DNA of 64,000 nt from JBOFSQ01 sp051651625 (GCA_051651625.1 JBOFSQ010000022.1:81637-145636); one strand, 5' to 3'; shown: positions 54,095 to 63,835, numbered from the stretch's first letter. Notes: a model not told the origin generated them from the letters alone. Program-made: numbers and translations.

Positions 54095-55006
54095 TCATCC
54101 GCGTGTCAACTCGTCGGCGACGGCGATACCGAGTTCGATGGCGGCGGTGATGTTGTCGCTTGAAGATGTCAGACTCGCTTCACGCATTGAGAGTCCATCG
54201 TTGGTGAGAAGACGCCCGACGAGTTTGAGGCCGCGTTCGGTGAGGCACGCATGTGCGGCTATCGGTGCGATGCAGCCGCCTTGCAGCCGCGACAACATCG
54301 CACGCTCCGCCGTGACCGCCGCGTGCGTCGGTCGGTCGTTGAGCGTAGCAACACTGCGTCGCGTGGTGTCGTCGTCTTCGCGCGTCTCGATACCGAGAGC
54401 ACCTTGGCCGACCGCAGAAAGTAGAATGTCCGGCGAGATTCGTTCGGTGATACGGTGTCCCAAACCGAGTCGCGTCAGTCCGGCGGCGGCGAGAATGATG
54501 GCGTCGTACTCACCGTCATCGAGTTTTTTGAGTCGCGTCTCGATGTTGCCGCGAATGTCGCGGAGAACGAAACGGCTCGCGTAGCGGTACACAATTTGCG
54601 TTTTGCGTCTAACGCTCCCGGTTCCGATGACGCTCCCTTCGGGGAGTGCACCGAGCGACTTTGCCTTGGGCGAAACGAACACGTCACCCGATTCTTCCCG
54701 CTGCGGCACCGCCGCCAAAACCAACCCCGCAACGTGTTCGGTCGGCAGGTCTTTGAGTGAGTGAACGGCCAGATCGATTTCGCAATTTAGAAGTGCTTCT
54801 TGAAGGCGTCGCGTGAAGACGCCGGGGGCACCGATGTCGGGAATCGCGCAACTGCGAACCTCGTCGCCGAGTGTCTGCATCGGGACGACTTCAACGGCGA
54901 CACCGTTCTTCTGTAGCTGCGCTGCGACGAAGTTCGCCTGCCACATCGCCAGCGGACTGCGACGTGTACCGATACGAAGAGTGTAAGCGTTCACGGTTTG
55001 CGACAT
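54095..55006 (-). CDS. hemC: Hydroxymethylbilane synthase (porphobilinogen deaminase)
   Basis: 303 residues from ATG 55006. It begins LRIGTRRSPLAMWQANFVAA, then LPTEHVAGLVLAAVPQREE, and the arginine-rich substrate site RRKTQIVYRYASRFVL. The cofactor-holding cysteine is in LQGGCIAPIAAHACL. It makes hydroxymethylbilane from four porphobilinogens in tetrapyrrole synthesis. No other heme gene is next to it. The gap to the EF-G gene is 119 bases. Confidence 0.95.
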   Translation of the reverse strand: MSQTVNAYTLRIGTRRSPLAMWQANFVAAQLQKNGVAVEVVPMQTLGDEVRSCAIPDIGAPGVFTRRLQEALLNCEIDLAVHSLKDLPTEHVAGLVLAAVPQREESGDVFVSPKAKSLGALPEGSVIGTGSVRRKTQIVYRYASRFVLRDIRGNIETRLKKLDDGEYDAIILAAAGLTRLGLGHRITERISPDILLSAVGQGALGIETREDDDTTRRSVATLNDRPTHAAVTAERAMLSRLQGGCIAPIAAHACLTERGLKLVGRLLTNDGLSMREASLTSSSDNITAAIELGIAVADELTRG

Positions 55007-55025
55007 TGGTTGGCAGTTCTTTTTT

Positions 55026-55172
55026 CTCACACGAAGGATTGTGTCCGCAGATTTCGCAGATTCACACAGATTTTAATGCGAAGTTTTAACCACGAAGCAC
55101 ACGAAAATCTGCGATAATCTGCGGCATCTGCGGATTCACATCATCTTCGTGTGCTTCGTGCCTTCGTGTGAG
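55026..55172. repeat. Inverted repeat with CTCACACGAAGG arms
   Basis: Outer 12-bp perfect arms at 55026-55037 and 55161-55172, with inner CGAAGCACACGAA/TTCGTGTGCTTCG arms and TCTGCGATAATCTGCGG stretches. It sits upstream of hemC and downstream of the TlpA-like gene. Same style as 48719. Confidence 0.8.
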
Positions 55173-55208
55173 ACTCCTCAAAAATCCGTGAACGGTTACT
55201 GAAAAATT

Positions 55209-56366
55209 TCAACGTGGGACAAGCTCTCTCTCCAGAAACGCTTCAAGTTTGTTGATGTCCAGTGCGGTCGTCACGACTTTGCCGTCGCGTCCGATTAGGA
55301 ACAGAGTCGGGAGTTTGTTGACGCCGTAGTAGTTGCTCACGGGGATCTCTTTTTTGTCGGTCGAATACTGTTCGGCGATGATTGGCCAAGGCAGCTTCAT
55401 CATATTTCCGGTTGCTGGGTCGGTGATCGGCGGCTGGTCAATGAACTTTTGTAAGTCGTTAAGTTTTTGATCGCAGCTTACGCCAACGATGGTGAAACCG
55501 CGTGAACTGTACCGCCGGTAGATGTCGATCAGTTTCGGCATCGCCTTGAGACACTCTGGGCACCACGTCGCCCAAAAATCGACGAGGACAATCTTTCCGC
55601 GAAGCGTTTGCGGATCGAACGGTTTTCCGTCGGCGAGAAACCCTTCGAGTTTCATTTCTTGTCCGGGGAGCTGGGCGCGGCGGGCCATGCCGGTGTACTG
55701 TTCGCCCAAAGCGTGGTCGCGTGGGTCTTTTGAGCGGAGGTAAATCGCACCGAACGCCTCGCCAATCGCCGCCTGCCACTTCCCACGCATCGGCGCAGGG
55801 AAACGCGAACTAACATCGACAAACCGCTCGACGAGCCAGTCACTTTCGCGCCCCGGCGATTCCGTAAGAAGTTCGCAGAGGGCGTCTTTGATGGCGGTGA
55901 CATCGCTCTCGGTGACGCTACCGACGTTATCGGATAGTCGTTTGATTTTGAGGTTTAGCGCAACGACAGTCGCGTCGCGGACAATCGACTTTAGTTCGGC
56001 GTCGTTTGACTGGTTCGCGGTGGCGATGAAGTTTGCGAGTTCGGCGTGGTACGGCGACGCGGGGTCGCCTTTGGTGAGTAGGACGAGTGCCTTGCCGCGT
56101 CGTTTGAGAGTGAAGTCGCGTAGAGCCGCCGAGATATTCGGTTGCGACAATATCGCGGTGCTGGTGTTTACAGCCGATTCGAGAATCGGTTTGTCAAGCG
56201 GAATCATCGCCGTTCGCTTGAACGTGGCGGCGTTGTCGTTGACGATTTTGTCGAGGAGTTTCGCCTGCTGCGCGATGTCAACTGCGGGCGACAGCGCAAC
56301 CTGCGCCGCGAGCGAAGCGGAAAAAAACACCGCTGCCGAAACCGCACACAAAATACGAAATAGCAT
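55209..56366 (-). CDS. TlpA/ResA-like thioredoxin-fold protein, exported
   Basis: 385 residues from ATG 56366; signal peptide LCAVSAAVFFSASLAAQ. The first ~230 residues are a helical domain without known family. The C-terminal thioredoxin domain (about 240-385) has KIVLVDFWATWCPECLKAMP, active-site WCPEC, with TIVGVSCDQKLND and the cis-Pro loop LPTLFLIGRDGK. It is a periplasmic thiol-disulfide reductase. The gene overlaps the end of the FlgD gene by a few bases, an unusual operon partner. Confidence 0.85.
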   Translation of the reverse strand: MLFRILCAVSAAVFFSASLAAQVALSPAVDIAQQAKLLDKIVNDNAATFKRTAMIPLDKPILESAVNTSTAILSQPNISAALRDFTLKRRGKALVLLTKGDPASPYHAELANFIATANQSNDAELKSIVRDATVVALNLKIKRLSDNVGSVTESDVTAIKDALCELLTESPGRESDWLVERFVDVSSRFPAPMRGKWQAAIGEAFGAIYLRSKDPRDHALGEQYTGMARRAQLPGQEMKLEGFLADGKPFDPQTLRGKIVLVDFWATWCPECLKAMPKLIDIYRRYSSRGFTIVGVSCDQKLNDLQKFIDQPPITDPATGNMMKLPWPIIAEQYSTDKKEIPVSNYYGVNKLPTLFLIGRDGKVVTTALDINKLEAFLERELVPR

Positions 56367-56368
56367 TG

Positions 56369-56782
56369 TCACGTCGTTGCCTCCACCGATGAAACATTTT
56401 CGACCGGAACGATTGTGTTTCCAACATGCAAACGTGGTTTACCACCGTCAAACACGACGCGGTCAACCTTGCCCGAAATCGTCTCGCCGAGTACGTCTGT
56501 ACCGGTGACGGTCTTACCGATGAGGCTCGATGCCGTCGCGATTGACTGCCCCAGCGAGACCGATTCGAGTGTTTTTGTGAGTTGATCGTTGGCAGTTATT
56601 TGGCGAATCTGACCGATCTGCGCCAGCATTTGTGCGTTGTCCATCGGTTGGAGTGGGTCTTGGTTTTGCAGCTCCGCGACCATCAGCTTGAGAAAGTCGC
56701 TAGGCCCAAGTTCGTTGAACCGGTCGTTCGTCGCCGACGTTGCAGACGAATAGTTTTGCGTGTTGTTCGAGATTGATGTCAT
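56369..56782 (-). CDS. flgD: Flagellar hook-capping protein FlgD
   Basis: 137 residues, short like the FlgD of many non-enterobacteria. The N-terminal LGPSDFLKLMVAELQNQDPL then QPMDNAQMLAQI is the conserved assembly region of FlgD that lets the hook grow and is then discarded; the FLGD_ig/Tudor-like C-terminal domain is present only in part (GKPRLHVGNTIVPVENV). It is the first gene of a pair with the TlpA-like gene. No other flagellar gene lies in the window. Confidence 0.9.
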   Translation of the reverse strand: MTSISNNTQNYSSATSATNDRFNELGPSDFLKLMVAELQNQDPLQPMDNAQMLAQIGQIRQITANDQLTKTLESVSLGQSIATASSLIGKTVTGTDVLGETISGKVDRVVFDGGKPRLHVGNTIVPVENVSSVEATT

Positions 56783-56892
56783 GACGGGGACTCCATTCTG
56801 GGTGGTTCCAAGTTTGCCAAGTTTGACCCCGCTTTTATACCGGAAGCGCGGCGTTTGTCAACGTGCGGTGTCGGGGGGAGGAGTAGAATCTG

Positions 56893-57141
56893 CTTGCACG
56901 CGACCATCGGTTCACCGAGTTTTCGCCCCAACGGGGCGATAGAACTTAGCCGTGGGTGAGTGGTACTCCGCGAACCCACGGTACGCATCCACAATAAAAT
57001 CCGTAGCCCCAACGGGGCGTAAGAGTTGTGTACGCGATTCAATTCTTGCGCCCCGTTGGGGCTTTCTGAACTTTTGGGTTTCCGTACCGTGGGTTCGCTT
57101 CGCTCACCCACGGCTAAGCTCTTGCTGCCCCGTTGGGGCAA
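56893..57141. repeat. 200-bp composite palindromic element, copy B, with 5' extension
   Basis: The element proper is 56941-57141, matching 49717-49914. The leading 56893-56938 part (CTTGCACGCGA..., CCCCAACGGGGCG) matches 38163-38208. The rest of the 510-base gap 56783-57296 holds the prfB promoter region only. Confidence 0.8.
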
Positions 57142-57296
57142 ATACGCAATGCACGTCTGCAAGCGAAATTTTACTACACCCAGTTTTACTACACCCAACG
57201 TGCCACCAACTTCGCTCCACCCGTTTACGCTCTCACATTGGCGGGTATACTTGTGAACGGGTAAACAATATCATCGATCCTGAAAGGTTTTCTGCA

Positions 57297-58395
57297 ATGT
57301 CCGAGTTTTCTGACCGTGCTCGTGCGATTCGTGTTCGTCTGACTCAACTTCGAGACTCTCTTTGACTGTGCTGCCAAACAGTCTGAAGTCGAGGCGATAG
57401 AAACGCAGATGGCAGCGGCTGATTTTTGGTCGTCGCAGGAAGCGGCGCAGCCGGTCGTGCAGCGACTCAAGTCGCTCAAGGCGGTGCTCCGTCCGTTCGA
57501 CGACTTGTCAGGCGAAGTCGATGAACTCGACCTCCTGATCGAACTCGGTGCGGACGACGACTCACTCGCCGCCGAAATTCCCGACAAGACCGCGTCGCTC
57601 GAACGTTCACTCGAAGAACTCGAAACGAAGGCTCTCTTGAGCGGCCCGTATGACGTGAACTCGGCAATCGTTACGATCAACGCCCGCGACGGCGGGACCG
57701 ATGCGAACGACTGGGCCGAAATGCTGCTGCGGATGTACACGCTTTGGGCCAACGCCAACAGCCTAGACATCGAACTCGTTGACCGCCAAGACAACGAAGA
57801 GGCGGGGATAAACTCGGTCTCGTTCGTCGTTCGCGGCCCGATGGCCTACGGTTATCTCAAGGGCGAGTCGGGGATGCACCGACTCGTTCGCATCAGCCCG
57901 TTCAACTCTGAAGGGAAACGGCAAACGAGTTTCGCGTCGGTCGATGTGACGCCCGAAATCGACGACTCAATTCACGTCGAGATACGCGACGAAGACATCC
58001 GCGAAGACACCTACCGCGCCAGTGGTGCGGGCGGTCAACACGTCAACAAAACGTCGAGTGCGATCCGTTTAACGCACATGCCGACGGGCGTTGTCGTGCA
58101 GTGTCAGAACGAACGGAGTCAACACAAAAACCGCGCACTCGCCCACAAGATGCTGCGTGCGAAGTTGATTCAACTCGAGGAAGACAAACGCGAAGCCGCA
58201 CTCGCCACGAAATACAAAAACATGGCGAAGGTCGGATTCGGGTCGCAGATACGCAACTATTTTCTTCACCCCGATCAGCGCGTCAAAGACGCACGCACCG
58301 GTTTCCAGATGGGGAGTTTCGAGAAAGTTCTCAACGGCGACATCCAAGGTTTCCTCGACGCATTCTTGCGCTGGCGAGTGGCAACGGAAGAGTGA
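57297..58395 (+). CDS. prfB: Peptide chain release factor 2, with programmed +1 frameshift
   Basis: The ATG at 57297 (GAAAGG 9 bases upstream) opens 22 codons ending CTT-TGA-C at 57360-57366. The main frame continues at 57364, one base later. This is the classic RF2 autoregulatory +1 frameshift, in which scarce RF2 lets the ribosome slip at CTT onto the next frame instead of stopping at TGA. The result has about 365 residues and the RF2 motifs: GGxDA-like ITINARDGGTDANDW, the SPF-like tripeptide loop (SPFNSEGKRQTSF), and the catalytic GGQ as RASGAGGQHVNK. The SD-like element normally 3 bases before CTT (AGGGGG) is weak here (CGAGAC). Confidence 0.95.
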
Positions 58396-58426
58396 TGATG
58401 CGAGTGCCATGATCGGTGTGTCATGT

Positions 58427-58480
58427 CGCGTCCAATTGGACATATAGGTCATATAGGGCCTATATGTCCTATTGGACGCG
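58427..58480. repeat. Palindrome of the GGACATATAGG family, copy 3
   Basis: 22-bp arms beginning CGCGTCCAAT with one mismatch, loop TCATATAGG. It lies between the convergent ends of prfB and the autotransporter, so it can end both transcripts. Confidence 0.8.
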
Positions 58481-58489
58481 GCGTTGCAC

Positions 58490-58551
58490 TTCACTCGCTT
58501 ACGCATTCGCGCTCTGATTCTCTGGGCACTCGCTTACGCTTCGCGTTCTTA
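58490..58551. repeat. GGCACTCGCTTACGCTTC repeats, inverted copies
   Basis: Two reversed copies of the GAAGCGTAAGCGAGTGCC family directly after the palindrome; related to 40574, 42130 and 63836. Confidence 0.75.
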
Positions 58552-61500
58552 TCAGAACGACTTGCTGACCACAAACGCGGCGTTGTGGTTCATAAACCGT
58601 TCGGAGACGAGGCCGTTGTAACGCATTGAGAACTCAAGCGTATTGCGTGACCACGTTATACCCGTGTTGAGGTCTCCGGCGAAGGTGTCGGCGACTGCAC
58701 TGCGCATCAACGCCTGCGTCCCCGACATCGGCAGGTTCTTGTAACCGAGATAGTGGTCGGCGACGTTCGGAATGAATCGAGCAGCGATGTCGCCGCGAAC
58801 CCAGTTCTTCCCACTGTGACCAACATGCCACGTTCCAAAAGCCTTGATTCCCATCGGGAACGACAAGATATTCGCTGTCCCCGCATCGGCTTTGAAGGCG
58901 TCAGATGTAGCACCGCCGTTGTTGAACGTCGTGACGAAGTTCCCTTGATGTACACTCGTGAAGTCGAGCGAGAATGTCGGGATGACAAACAGTCGGTTGT
59001 GATGACATGCCGTCTTCCGCTCGAAACCGAGTGAGAGGTAGAAGGCACCGGTGTTGACATCGGCGGCGAACTGACCGATTCCGGTCTGTCGCTGATTGAT
59101 TTTGCTGTCGGTACCAACCCAACCGATCTGGCCAACGAAGTCATACACACCGCGATTGAGTTTCGTGTAGACTCCAACGCCGCCCATACCGTAGGTTGAA
59201 GTCGTGTGCGTCACTGTCCCCTTGGCAACACTGTTGCCGCCGCCGACAAGCCCCGCAATCCCCCAGAGTCCGTGTCGCGGAGTACGAGCTTCGTAACCGA
59301 TCAAAGCCCCGTACTGGTCAGACGCGAAACCGTACTTGAGACCACCGCTCATGATGTCACGTCCGTCTTGATGACCGATTACTGGTGCGGCCCAAATTGT
59401 GTTCGCGGCATTCTCGCGGAAATTACCGACTTGACCGCGTGTGATCTCTCGGTCGAGAACTTCATCATCGGTCTCGGACGACGCACCAACAGGGTACGAC
59501 GGCGGCAACGTATCCGAAAGACGCTGCCCAATGCTCGATGTGAACGACTGCGACAAAGCCGCAACGTGATGACCACCACCCGCAACGCCCGCCATGTTGT
59601 AAGCAAACTCGATGTTCTCGTCCTTGCTGCCAGCATTGTAGAGAATCGCATCGACTCCGCTGCTTGTCCCCAAACGATATGTATCAAGCGACGTGACAAC
59701 ACTCTCCGAAACAAGCGGGTACGCTGCACGCGCTCCGTTGCGAGTGACCGTGACTTCGTGCAATGAACCAGCCGTTGCGGGATACGCGACCGTGAACAGT
59801 TTGTTGCTGTCGGGGATGACGTGCGTGGCGAAGTAGTTATCCGGCCCCGTCCCCGTTGCGAAGAACTGCGTTTTCGCACCACCAACTTTCAAGTCGCCAG
59901 CATCAGCACCGGCGCGAACGTGAATCGTACCAGCCCCAGTGATACTTCCCGCAACGAGTGCGGTGTCTTTTGCGTCAGTCTTCGCGTAGGTGTAGATTTT
60001 GCCAGCGTTCGTGACGGTGCCAGTACCAGCAATGTTGATCTTCGCGCCGTCGGCGATTGTGAGTGCGCCAGTCGTTGCGGCGACATTGAGCATACTGCCA
60101 GTGGCAACCGTGATGTCTTTCTGCGCGGTGAACGTGTTCTTGATCGTGAGCGTACCGCCGTCAACCTTTGTCACGCCGCTGTAAGTGTTCGCACCGGAAA
60201 GAACGAGTTCGCCATTCCCCGTCTTTGTGAGATTTCCCGCACCGCCAATGACGCCTGAAAGCGTGAATGTGTTGGCGTTGGTGTTTTCAACCGTGAGTGT
60301 CTTCGCATCGGTGATACTGATCGCGTTTGCAACGTTGTACGCCGCATCATTCTTGCTGGCGAGCGTCGCGTTATTCGTGACGCTGACCGTTCCCGTACCG
60401 AGTGGGCCAGACGTGATAACGCCCTTGGCGTCAACGATGCTACTCGCACCGACGGTGAGTGTTCCCGCCGTGAGTTGCGTTCCGCCGCTGTAAGTATTCG
60501 CACCCGAAAGCGTAAGGTTCTCCGCACCCGTTTTGACGACAGAAGTTTTCCCGCCGCCAGAACCGTCAACGATTTTGCCCGTGAACTCCGTCGCTTGCGT
60601 GTTGTCGAGTGTGATAGCAGCGTTTCCGCGGCCACTGTTGATGATTGTACCGTTTTGGGCGAGGTTCGTCAATTTCTGGTCGAAACCGTTTGCATCGAAC
60701 TTACCGCTAACGAAAACATTGTTGGAACTTGCCAGCACATTCTTCTCGCCCGCGACGACGGTTGCGTTCGCTCGAATGTCTGTCCCGCCGGTGTACTTTG
60801 CCGCATTCGACAGCGTGAACGTACCCGCACCACCAGTCGAATCGAAAACAACGCTTGCTTGGTTTGCCACCTTTGATTGACCAATCGCACTTGCCAGCGT
60901 GACATTCTGTTTCGCCGCATCAAGCGTGACAACCGCTCCTGCGGTATCGGTGTTAACCGTGACTGCTTGATTGAGTCTCCCACCAACGCCGAACTGAAGC
61001 ACGGTTGCGTTTTGCATCGTGATTCCGCCCGTCCCCGCAGCGTCGATGACGCCGCCAGTGGCGTGGGCGAGATTGAGCGTGCCCGCATTAACCGTCGTAC
61101 CACCACTGTAACTGTTCGCACCGGAAAGAGCGAGCGTGCCATCTTGATCCTTGACCAACTTTCCACCGACACCGCTGATCGCGCCGGAGAGCGTTGACGT
61201 GCCAGTGCCGTTGTTGCCGACGGTGAGCATCTTGCCACCGAGATCGATGGCGTTGGTGAGTGATGTTGACTTGTTCGTGAGGACGTTGTAGAGACCGAGC
61301 GAGGAGTCTTTCGTGAGCGTGATTTTCCCCGTGCCGAACGCGGTGTTGCTCCCCGCGCCGACGGTGGCTCCGTTGAGTGTCGTCCCACCGGTGTAGTTGT
61401 TGTCGCTATTGAGATAGAAATTGCCGTTGGCGTCGGCGTTTGCCAAGACGACCGAACCCGCACCCGTAATCTTTCCCGTGAGTGCTTGATTGTGATTTGC

Positions 61501-63630
61501 GTTCTGCGCGAACTCAAGCGAACTATTGTTGGCAATGGAGATGTCGCTTGCGTAGACGAACGTGTTGCCGCCGATGTTATCACCCAACGTCCCTGTGACC
61601 GAGAGTTTTCCTGCACTGATTGTGGTGTCGCCGGTGTAGGTGTTTGCGCCGCCGAGAGTGAGTGTTCCCGTGCCAGACTTGATGAGATCGCCTTTGCCCA
61701 TGACCACGCTGGCAAGATTCTGCGCTACGTTTTGATTGAACTCAAGCGTGCTGGATTCGGCGATTGAGATGGCACCAACGTGAACGTAATTGCGGTTGAC
61801 GGCGTTGTATGTTCCGAGCGTCCCCGTGACGGTGAGCTTGCCAGCGGTGATTGTTGTGCCGCCGGTGTAAGTATTCGCGCCGGCAAGAACGAGTTCGCCC
61901 ACGCCGGTCTTGGTGAGGTTTCCCGCACCGCTAACAACGCCCGAAAGCGTGAAGGTTTTGGTACTGGTATTCTCGACGGTGAGCGTCTTCGCGTTGGTGA
62001 TACTGATTGCGTTGGCGACATTGTAAACCGCTTTGCCATCGGTGGTGAGTTTGGTGTCGTTCGTGACGTTTACCGTGCTCTTGCCGAGTGCGGTGTTGTT
62101 CCCGATGGTGAGTGTCCCGCCTGCCAGCGTCGTCGTGCCAGTGTAGATGTTTGCACCGGTGAGAGCGATTTTGCTCATACCATCCGTCGTCAAAGTTCCT
62201 GCGCCGCTGATGACGCCGGTGATTGTACCCGTGGTATTGCTCCAAAGTGTGAGCGTCTTGCTGTTGAGGTCGATGGCGTTGCCAATCGAAATCGAATCGC
62301 CAACGACAACCTCTGCGAGTCCGAGCGTCGTGCTTTGTGCGAGCGTTACCTTTCCCGTTCCAAACGCGGTGTCGCTGCCAGCCACAACGCCGCCGCCGAC
62401 TGTTGTCCCGCCGGTGTAGTCGTTGTTCCCCAAGAGATAGATTCCCGCGACACTTTGCAAAGCGACCGAACCCGCACCAGTGATTTTTCCTGTGAGTGCT
62501 TGCGCGTTGGCAGCAGCAGTTTGATTGAACTCCAGCGAACTCCCGCTGGCCATAGCGACGTTGCCCGCGTATGCGTAGGCGTTGACGCCAGCGGCGACAT
62601 TTACCAGTGACCCCAACGACCCCGTGACGGAAAGTTTGCCACCGTTGATTGTTGTGTTTCCGGTGTAGGTGTTTGCGCCGGAGAGTGTGAGCGTTCCCGT
62701 ACCAGACTTCACAACAGAACCCGCGCCCGTGATCGCACCCAGAGTTTGAGCGGTGCCTTGATTCATGTGCAGCACGCTATTATTCGCCATTGCAACGGTG
62801 TTTCCACTCGCCAGCGAACCAGTAACGGTGAGTGTACCAGCGTCGATTGTTGTCGCGCCGGCGTAAGTGTTTGCACCAGCGAGGACGAGCGCACCATCGC
62901 CAATCTTGTTTAGTGTTGTGCCAGTGACAGCACCGTTGATCGTGAGCGTCTTTCCTGTATCTGCGCCGAACGTGCCGCCTTGAGTAAGGACGTTGGTTGT
63001 CTTATCGAGTGTGAGGTTGGTGGCGAGTGCGCCGAATGTTCCCGTCAAGTTGACTTGCGTTGTGGCGAGACTGTTTGCGGTGAGTGCGCCGGTGATGTTC
63101 ACGGCGTTTGCATTGATACTTCCTGCCGCGAGTGCGCCGTCGGCAGCGACGTTCACTGTTGTCGCGTTGACGCTGTTTGCGGTGATGATTCCCTGCGTGA
63201 ACGTGGCATCGAAGAGTTTCTCGGTGGTTGTCCCGATGTTGCCGAACGTGAGTTTGTTGGCGGCGGCACCGAGATTGACGTTGAGCCCGCCTTGGCTGTT
63301 GACCGTGGTCGTGACGTTTCCGAGCATTGCAACACCCGGCGTTCCGTTCAGCGTGAGAACGTCTTTACTCGCAAAGACGAACGCATCGTTCGTCGCCAGC
63401 GCGACTTGCGGGGCGAGGATAACTCCCTTGTCGTCCTTGAGATTTGTTGAGAGCGTTGTGCCGTCAACGTTGGCCGCGGCATTCCCGCCATTGACGTAGT
63501 AAGTACCGGCGTACACGTCGCCCGCAGCAACTGTCGCCGCGCCCACGACGACGAGCGATGCGGCCCAGTTTCGCCATGCGAAAGATTTTTCGTTTGCAGC
63601 TTCGCGTCGGGTGTTACGAATTGATTGCAT
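58552..63630 (-). CDS. Type V autotransporter with PATR repeats and C-terminal beta-barrel
   Basis: 1692 residues from ATG 63630 (GGAG 9 bases upstream). An extended ~56-residue signal (NWAASLVVVGAATVAAGDVY). The passenger holds over ten units of the PATR type (autotransporter-associated beta-strand repeat), each with LTKTGNGELVLAGANTYTGG-like wording, predicting a long beta-helix. From about residue 1400 the barrel domain follows (QSFTSSIGQRLSDTLPPSYP, then YGFASDQYGALIGYEA) and ends in F, as required for outer-membrane insertion. The passenger is Asn/Thr/Gly-rich. It is probably a surface adhesin. This is unusual for planctomycetes and may have been acquired. Confidence 0.9.
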   Translation of the reverse strand: MQSIRNTRREAANEKSFAWRNWAASLVVVGAATVAAGDVYAGTYYVNGGNAAANVDGTTLSTNLKDDKGVILAPQVALATNDAFVFASKDVLTLNGTPGVAMLGNVTTTVNSQGGLNVNLGAAANKLTFGNIGTTTEKLFDATFTQGIITANSVNATTVNVAADGALAAGSINANAVNITGALTANSLATTQVNLTGTFGALATNLTLDKTTNVLTQGGTFGADTGKTLTINGAVTGTTLNKIGDGALVLAGANTYAGATTIDAGTLTVTGSLASGNTVAMANNSVLHMNQGTAQTLGAITGAGSVVKSGTGTLTLSGANTYTGNTTINGGKLSVTGSLGSLVNVAAGVNAYAYAGNVAMASGSSLEFNQTAAANAQALTGKITGAGSVALQSVAGIYLLGNNDYTGGTTVGGGVVAGSDTAFGTGKVTLAQSTTLGLAEVVVGDSISIGNAIDLNSKTLTLWSNTTGTITGVISGAGTLTTDGMSKIALTGANIYTGTTTLAGGTLTIGNNTALGKSTVNVTNDTKLTTDGKAVYNVANAISITNAKTLTVENTSTKTFTLSGVVSGAGNLTKTGVGELVLAGANTYTGGTTITAGKLTVTGTLGTYNAVNRNYVHVGAISIAESSTLEFNQNVAQNLASVVMGKGDLIKSGTGTLTLGGANTYTGDTTISAGKLSVTGTLGDNIGGNTFVYASDISIANNSSLEFAQNANHNQALTGKITGAGSVVLANADANGNFYLNSDNNYTGGTTLNGATVGAGSNTAFGTGKITLTKDSSLGLYNVLTNKSTSLTNAIDLGGKMLTVGNNGTGTSTLSGAISGVGGKLVKDQDGTLALSGANSYSGGTTVNAGTLNLAHATGGVIDAAGTGGITMQNATVLQFGVGGRLNQAVTVNTDTAGAVVTLDAAKQNVTLASAIGQSKVANQASVVFDSTGGAGTFTLSNAAKYTGGTDIRANATVVAGEKNVLASSNNVFVSGKFDANGFDQKLTNLAQNGTIINSGRGNAAITLDNTQATEFTGKIVDGSGGGKTSVVKTGAENLTLSGANTYSGGTQLTAGTLTVGASSIVDAKGVITSGPLGTGTVSVTNNATLASKNDAAYNVANAISITDAKTLTVENTNANTFTLSGVIGGAGNLTKTGNGELVLSGANTYSGVTKVDGGTLTIKNTFTAQKDITVATGSMLNVAATTGALTIADGAKINIAGTGTVTNAGKIYTYAKTDAKDTALVAGSITGAGTIHVRAGADAGDLKVGGAKTQFFATGTGPDNYFATHVIPDSNKLFTVAYPATAGSLHEVTVTRNGARAAYPLVSESVVTSLDTYRLGTSSGVDAILYNAGSKDENIEFAYNMAGVAGGGHHVAALSQSFTSSIGQRLSDTLPPSYPVGASSETDDEVLDREITRGQVGNFRENAANTIWAAPVIGHQDGRDIMSGGLKYGFASDQYGALIGYEARTPRHGLWGIAGLVGGGNSVAKGTVTHTTSTYGMGGVGVYTKLNRGVYDFVGQIGWVGTDSKINQRQTGIGQFAADVNTGAFYLSLGFERKTACHHNRLFVIPTFSLDFTSVHQGNFVTTFNNGGATSDAFKADAGTANILSFPMGIKAFGTWHVGHSGKNWVRGDIAARFIPNVADHYLGYKNLPMSGTQALMRSAVADTFAGDLNTGITWSRNTLEFSMRYNGLVSERFMNHNAAFVVSKSF

Positions 63631-63655
63631 CGCCAGATTCTCCGTCAACAAAAAA

Positions 63656-63720
63656 ATGGGCGTCCCCAAAAAACAGCGTCTTCGGTGGGGAACCACTCCA
63701 CCTACCGAGAGCCACTTATG
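63656..63720 (-). promoter_or_regulatory. Candidate structured leader of the autotransporter
   Basis: On the minus strand the 60 bases before the start contain CGGTAGGTGGAGTGG and CCCCACCGAAGAC, able to pair as a hairpin, then CTGTTTTTTGGGGACGCCC with a T run in the middle. It could be an attenuator or a 5' mRNA element. No known riboswitch class fits well. Confidence 0.35.
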
Positions 63721-63835
63721 CCTGTTTTCGGTAAGGTGCATTCTTGTCGCGTACCTATTTTCTTTTCGCTCTCGCAGTCGCATACAGAGTGCGTAAGTTG
63801 CGAGAACTGCCCAAAGAACGCGAAGCGTGCACATT

